From Candidatus Neomicrothrix sp. UBA2131 (lineage in GTDB: Bacteria; Actinomycetota; Acidimicrobiia; Acidimicrobiales; MedAcidi-G1): 19,508 bases of DNA. The notes beneath the pieces are model-generated. The model searched no databases and had not been told where the DNA came from. It saw only the letters and a program-made list of their open reading frames with translations. Below are positions 16,269 through 19,508 of the stretch, one piece after another. The stretch lies in contig DCXR01000060.1 of NCBI GenBank assembly GCA_002329075.1, positions 31,150 to 50,657 on the forward strand, given 5' to 3'. The number at the start of each line of letters is the position of its first letter. Positions within the stretch are counted from its first letter, which is position 1. The translations under genes were made by a program, and so were the position numbers.

Positions 16269-18016
16269 GGCTCCGGCCGTCGCCGGACCCTGATGTGACC
16301 GCCGAGGAGGTCGACCTGCCACCCTTCGCCTCCCGCCCGGATCACGGTGCCCGGGGACGGTGTCGTGGCGCCCACAGAGCCGGGAGGGCCCCAGACGTCG
16401 GCGTCCGGAAAGCGCTCGCCGAGGGCGGAAGCCACCTCCGACGGAACGGCCGCACGGAACACGAACAGCGACGGCGCACGCACCCCGGTTCTGCGCAGGT
16501 CGGAGAGGAGGCGTTCTGCGGATCGGAACTCGTCGACCACGACTACCGATCCGGCGGGGTCGAGGACCCGCAACCCGCCCGCAGTCCCCTTGCCCGGCAA
16601 CGACGTCCAGGCGGACAGGGCGCTGGCGATCAGGACGGATCCCAGCAGCAGCAGGGCAAAGTGTCCTGTTCGCCGGGCTGAGCGCCTTCCACAGACGGCG
16701 GCCCAGGCGACGAGCATCGACGTGCCCAGGGCGAGCGGGCCGCCGAGCAGCCCGATCGGGTACCGGCCCGCCAGGGCGGCCATACCGCCTATCCATCCGA
16801 GGCCGAGTCCGGAGGGCATGTGGAGCAGGGTGTCGAGGGGGGGCCCGACGACACCGGCGAGCAGGCCCCCTGTGAGGCCCCAGACCATGAGGGGTCCGGC
16901 CACCGGGGCAGCCAGGAGGTTGGCCGGCAGCGCCGCAACCGGAACCGGACCGAACAGCAGCAGCAGGAGCGGCGACACGGCCGATTGTGCTGCGAGGGTC
17001 ACTGCCGCCGCCTCCCGGAGGGGGCGTGGTCCGGGCAGGAGGTCTGCCAGCGCCGCTGAGCCGAGCAGGATCCCGGCACATGCGACCACCGACAGTTGGA
17101 AGGCCGCCCGGTGCACCAGGAGTGGGTCGACCAGCACCAGGGCCACGACGGTGAGGCAGAGCAGCCTCAGCCCGTCCGCCTCGCGTCCCCTGGCGGCGAT
17201 TGTGGCACTCCCCCCAGCCATCACGGTGGCTCGCAGGACCGATGGCTCGAAGCGTGTGACCAGGGCGAAGAAGGCCAGGAGGAGCAGCGTTGCCGGGAGG
17301 CGGGTCCGGAAGCGGAGTCGGCGGAGCAGCGGACCGGCAGCCGCCACGACGAGTGCCACGTTCTGGCCCGAGACGGCGAGGAGGTGTCCCAGGCCTGCGG
17401 CGCGAAAGTCGTCGGCGGTCCGGTCGCCCTGGTTCCGGTCGTCACCGAGCACCAGCCCGGTCAGTAGGGACGCCTGCTCGGATGGCAGTGGCGCCGTGCC
17501 CCGGACGAGGATCCGCCGCAGGGTGTTGGCGAGTTGGTGGAGCGGGCCGGCACCGTGGGTCCCGCCGATGCTGCCCACCTCGAGGGTGCCCTCCACGTGG
17601 CGGATGCGCTGCCAACGCCAGGGGTCGCCGTCGAGGTCGCCGGTCACCTCAACCCCCTCCCCGGCCAGGAGTTCGCCGACCACGGTCGCCGAGGGGGCGA
17701 ACTCGGCGTCGTAGCGGTGGCCGTCGAGGCGGACCTCGGCACGCCAGCCTCCGCCCGGCATCGGCCGAGGGTCGCTGACCAGGCGGACGACGCCTGACAC
17801 GAACCCCTGGCGTGCCTCGGTGGTGTCCTGCCATGCCCGGTCGGCCAGTGCAGCGGTCGCCAGCCCGAGGCTGAGGGCCGCCAGGAGAATCGTGCGTCCC
17901 CCGAGCAGGTGCCATGCGGTCGCTCCCACGGCAGCCGTGAGAAGGATCCGGGAGTCGGGTGGGTGCGCCAGGAAGGCACCTGTGAGGGCTCCGGCAAGCA
18001 GAACGAGCGGCGTCAT
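16265..18016 (-). CDS. comEC: ComEC/Rec2 family DNA uptake channel, without active C-terminal nuclease domain
   Basis: ComEC forms the inner-membrane channel for single-stranded DNA in natural transformation. From the ATG at 18016 it has 583 residues. N-terminal membrane helices (about 5-60) are followed by a soluble OB-like part (about 70-150). Next comes the Competence domain with GLVLGDDR (187-194), FRAAGLGHLLAVSGQNVAL (204-222), FEPSVLRATVM (256-266) and AFQLSVVACAGILL (305-318), and many further helices to about 470. The remaining 110 residues begin like the beta-lactamase-fold domain (LRVLDPAGSVVVVDE). They lack the HxHxDH metal site and are much shorter than the usual 250 or so residues. 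Start and stop both overlap their neighbours as ATGA. Whether DNA uptake works here is unknown. Confidence 0.92.
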   Translation of the reverse strand: MTPLVLLAGALTGAFLAHPPDSRILLTAAVGATAWHLLGGRTILLAALSLGLATAALADRAWQDTTEARQGFVSGVVRLVSDPRPMPGGGWRAEVRLDGHRYDAEFAPSATVVGELLAGEGVEVTGDLDGDPWRWQRIRHVEGTLEVGSIGGTHGAGPLHQLANTLRRILVRGTAPLPSEQASLLTGLVLGDDRNQGDRTADDFRAAGLGHLLAVSGQNVALVVAAAGPLLRRLRFRTRLPATLLLLAFFALVTRFEPSVLRATVMAGGSATIAARGREADGLRLLCLTVVALVLVDPLLVHRAAFQLSVVACAGILLGSAALADLLPGPRPLREAAAVTLAAQSAVSPLLLLLFGPVPVAALPANLLAAPVAGPLMVWGLTGGLLAGVVGPPLDTLLHMPSGLGLGWIGGMAALAGRYPIGLLGGPLALGTSMLVAWAAVCGRRSARRTGHFALLLLGSVLIASALSAWTSLPGKGTAGGLRVLDPAGSVVVVDEFRSAERLLSDLRRTGVRAPSLFVFRAAVPSEVASALGERFPDADVWGPPGSVGATTPSPGTVIRAGGEGWQVDLLGGHIRVRRRPEP

Positions 18017-18657
18017 CCCGTGGGTGCGATCCGGACCTGGTCCCGTAGGCCTGCGAGCTTTGCGGGGCCGATGCCGGAGACGGCGAGGAGGTCGTCGACA
18101 ACCCCGAACGGGCCGAAGCGATCGCGGTGGTCGAGGATGGCCGCTGACAGGGACGGGCCGATGCCGGTCAGGGCCTCTAGTTGTGGGGCCGTGGCCCGAT
18201 TGAGGTCGACGGGGCCGGCTCCGACCTCCGTGGCCGGCAGCGGATCCTGGAGGTCCGCCACGGAGGGCACCCAGACACGGATGCCGTCGAGGAGTGGTTC
18301 GGCGAGGTTGAGCCGGTCCAGGTCGGCTTCCTCGAGCGGGCCTCCGGCGGCTTCGAGCAGGTCGGCCACCCTGTCGCCTGCCGGGCGGTGGTAGAGGCCG
18401 GGGTGGGCCACGGCGCCGGCGACGTGGACCACGACCTCTTGGGGCATTGTGGTGCTGCTGGGCGGGATCGTGACGAACGGGAGGTGCCTGGGGAGGTCGT
18501 CCGCCGGACGGGGCCAGGCCACGAGGGCGAGGACGGCCACGAGGGCGAGTGCCGATGCGGTGATGGCCGCCCGACGGGTGTCCAGGGGGTGTTCGAAGAA
18601 GAAGTCCGAGATTCGGCGTCGCAGGGGGCCGCCCTCGGCAGGCGGGACGAAGGGCAC
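18013..18657 (-). CDS. comEA: ComEA-like DNA-binding competence protein (SLBB + helix-hairpin-helix)
   Basis: ComEA is the membrane-anchored receptor that binds incoming double-stranded DNA and hands it to ComEC. The 214-residue protein has a cytoplasmic N-terminus, one membrane helix at about 29-48, a short Pro/Ser/Thr linker, and an SLBB domain (about 73-131, VVVHVAGAVAHPGLYHRPAGDRVADLL). A C-terminal tandem helix-hairpin-helix follows (about 149-212, DLNRATAPQLEALTGIGPSLSAAIL ... LLAVSGIGPAKLAGL). The GTG start at 18657 has an excellent GGAGG with a 6-nt spacer. It is the first gene of the coupled comEA-comEC-folP-holA operon. The 97-bp gap upstream shows no promoter I can recognise. Confidence 0.94.
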   Translation of the reverse strand: MPFVPPAEGGPLRRRISDFFFEHPLDTRRAAITASALALVAVLALVAWPRPADDLPRHLPFVTIPPSSTTMPQEVVVHVAGAVAHPGLYHRPAGDRVADLLEAAGGPLEEADLDRLNLAEPLLDGIRVWVPSVADLQDPLPATEVGAGPVDLNRATAPQLEALTGIGPSLSAAILDHRDRFGPFGVVDDLLAVSGIGPAKLAGLRDQVRIAPTG

Positions 18658-18720
18658 GGTGCACCTCCCGGGCGGGGCCGGCGCTGGGCCGGAGACAGGC
18701 AGGTGGGGAAGCCGTGTCCG

Positions 18721-18737
18721 GGCGGCTCAGGGCCGCC
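18721..18737. terminator. GC hairpin downstream of the thioredoxin-TPR gene
   Basis: GGCGGC and GCCGCC form a perfect 6-bp stem around TCAGG, 17 bases beyond the stop of the thioredoxin-TPR gene in the gap before comEA. It has no T-run, so termination is only possible. A second, weaker 5-bp stem lies at 18678-18692. Confidence 0.35.
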
Positions 18738-18754
18738 GAGTCAGGTGGCGCTGG

Positions 18755-19456
18755 TCAGTACAGGGCCGACGTGAGCCGCCGCCGCCATTCGGCGGTGCGG
18801 GGATCGTCGGGACCGAGGATGTCGAGCAGGTCGACGTAGGCCTGCCGGGCGTCGTCGTCCGACTTCACCGAGTCCAGCAGTTCGGCCAGGCGGCCTTCGA
18901 TGTCGTCGATCGGCTCGGTGCGGGCAAGGGCCGTGAGGTGCCGGATCTCCGGGGTCTCCGGAACCAGGGCGAGGAGGGCGATCGCCTCATCGCGGTCACC
19001 GGGGCCGTCGCGATCGATCAGGAGGACGGCCAGGGCGGCAGTTGCCCCGGGGTGCCCGGCCTCGGATTCGAGCGCCGCCCTCAGGGAGGCCTCGTCTCCG
19101 GCGGCCAGCAGGCGCTCGAGCTCTGATGGTTCCCGGGCCGGTAGGAGGCGGCTGACGAAGTCGCGCACGAAGGCCTCGCCCTGTGCTCCCATGAACGAAT
19201 CTGCGGGCTTGCCGTCGACGATGGCGTGTACGGCTGGAATCGACTGTGCCTGGAAGGCCTGGGCGACTCCGGGGTTCTCGTCGACGTTCACCTTGGCGAG
19301 AACGACGGTGCCTCCGGTCTCGCCGATGACCTGTTCGAGGATGGGACCCAACTGCTTGCAGGGTTCGCACCAGGGAGCCCAGAGGTCGACCACGACGGGC
19401 ACCTGTGTCGAACGGTCGAGGACCTCGGTCTGGAAGGTGGCGTCTGTGACGTCCAT
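18755..19456 (-). CDS. Thioredoxin-TPR protein, CnoX (YbbN)-like chaperedoxin
   Basis: This 233-residue protein fuses an N-terminal thioredoxin domain (about 1-108) to a C-terminal helical region of TPR type (about 110-230). The thioredoxin active site is WAPWCEPCK with Cys30 and Cys33, and the cis-proline is Pro74 in QSIPAV. This is the architecture of CnoX/YbbN, which protects oxidised substrates and passes them to chaperones. E. coli CnoX has lost the first active-site Cys, but here the CXXC is intact, so genuine thiol-disulfide exchange is possible. There is no signal peptide, so it is cytoplasmic. The ATG at 19456 has only a weak purine-rich stretch upstream. It lies on the comEA strand, separated from comEA by 97 bp with a hairpin, so is probably a separate unit. 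The 52 bases to the window edge contain nothing I can name. Confidence 0.9.
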   Translation of the reverse strand: MDVTDATFQTEVLDRSTQVPVVVDLWAPWCEPCKQLGPILEQVIGETGGTVVLAKVNVDENPGVAQAFQAQSIPAVHAIVDGKPADSFMGAQGEAFVRDFVSRLLPAREPSELERLLAAGDEASLRAALESEAGHPGATAALAVLLIDRDGPGDRDEAIALLALVPETPEIRHLTALARTEPIDDIEGRLAELLDSVKSDDDARQAYVDLLDILGPDDPRTAEWRRRLTSALY

Positions 19457-19508
19457 GGGCTCGTCTCTCGTCTCCGGAAGCGGCGTTGCGGGGGCTTCAT
19501 CGTTCAGG

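Noticed and set aside
18017..18664. 216-codon upstream extension of the comEC frame, and similarly the extension of folP to 17081
   Set aside because: Both run through the preceding gene in another frame as Arg/Pro-rich shadows; the ATGA overlaps give natural starts.

Overview
The window is about 19.5 kb of GC-rich, gene-dense bacterial chromosome. There are no gene-free stretches over 300 bases and no mobile elements, CRISPR arrays, tRNA or rRNA genes that I can see. The content points to a high-GC actinobacterium. It has a BldD-type regulator with the actinobacterial c-di-GMP signature, a release factor 2 gene without the programmed frameshift, and gene blocks ordered as in Mycobacterium and Streptomyces (secA/prfB/ftsE/ftsX, lepA/hrcA/dnaJ/rsmE, rpsT/holA/comEC/comEA). 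The Thr/Pro-linked secreted receptor and the compact fusion of these blocks would fit the class Acidimicrobiia, but that is an inference from gene style only.

Layout, left to right. A 5'-truncated plus-strand gene for a type-1 periplasmic-binding-fold (branched-chain-amino-acid-receptor-like) protein occupies 2-1468. It meets a minus-strand cluster tail to tail with no intergenic base. That cluster, read right to left, is bldD-like regulator, secA, prfB, ftsE, ftsX, a small Rieske ferredoxin, and a SAM methyltransferase. Upstream of bldD on the same strand lies lepA-hrcA-dnaJ-rsmE (translation quality, heat-shock repressor, chaperone, 16S rRNA methylation). lepA is divergent from rpsT (ribosomal protein S20), which is the only complete plus-strand gene and ends in a strong hairpin. 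Beyond that hairpin comes the minus-strand comEA-comEC-folP-holA operon, in which all three junctions are ATGA stop/start overlaps. It is preceded by a thioredoxin-TPR (CnoX-like) gene at the right edge.

Most genes are housekeeping: protein export (SecA), translation termination (RF2), cell-division control of wall hydrolysis (FtsEX), ribosome function (LepA, S20, RsmE), chaperoning (HrcA, DnaJ, CnoX-like), replication clamp loading (HolA) and DNA uptake (ComEA/ComEC).

The points of most interest are as follows. (1) A 30-bp tandem duplication at the hrcA/dnaJ junction copies the dnaJ start region and creates a 12-codon mini-ORF linked at both ends by TTGA stop/start overlaps. (2) A palindrome matching the core of the Streptomyces BldD box sits at the predicted transcription start of the bldD-like gene, whose product keeps the c-di-GMP-binding signature. 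(3) The DHPS homologue has FolP2-like substitutions in the substrate loops and is inserted between comEC and holA. (4) ComEC has a vestigial C-terminal domain without the metallo-beta-lactamase histidines. (5) A Rieske/methyltransferase pair stands where smpB usually follows ftsX. (6) -10 boxes placed for leaderless or near-leaderless transcription precede hrcA, secA and lepA.
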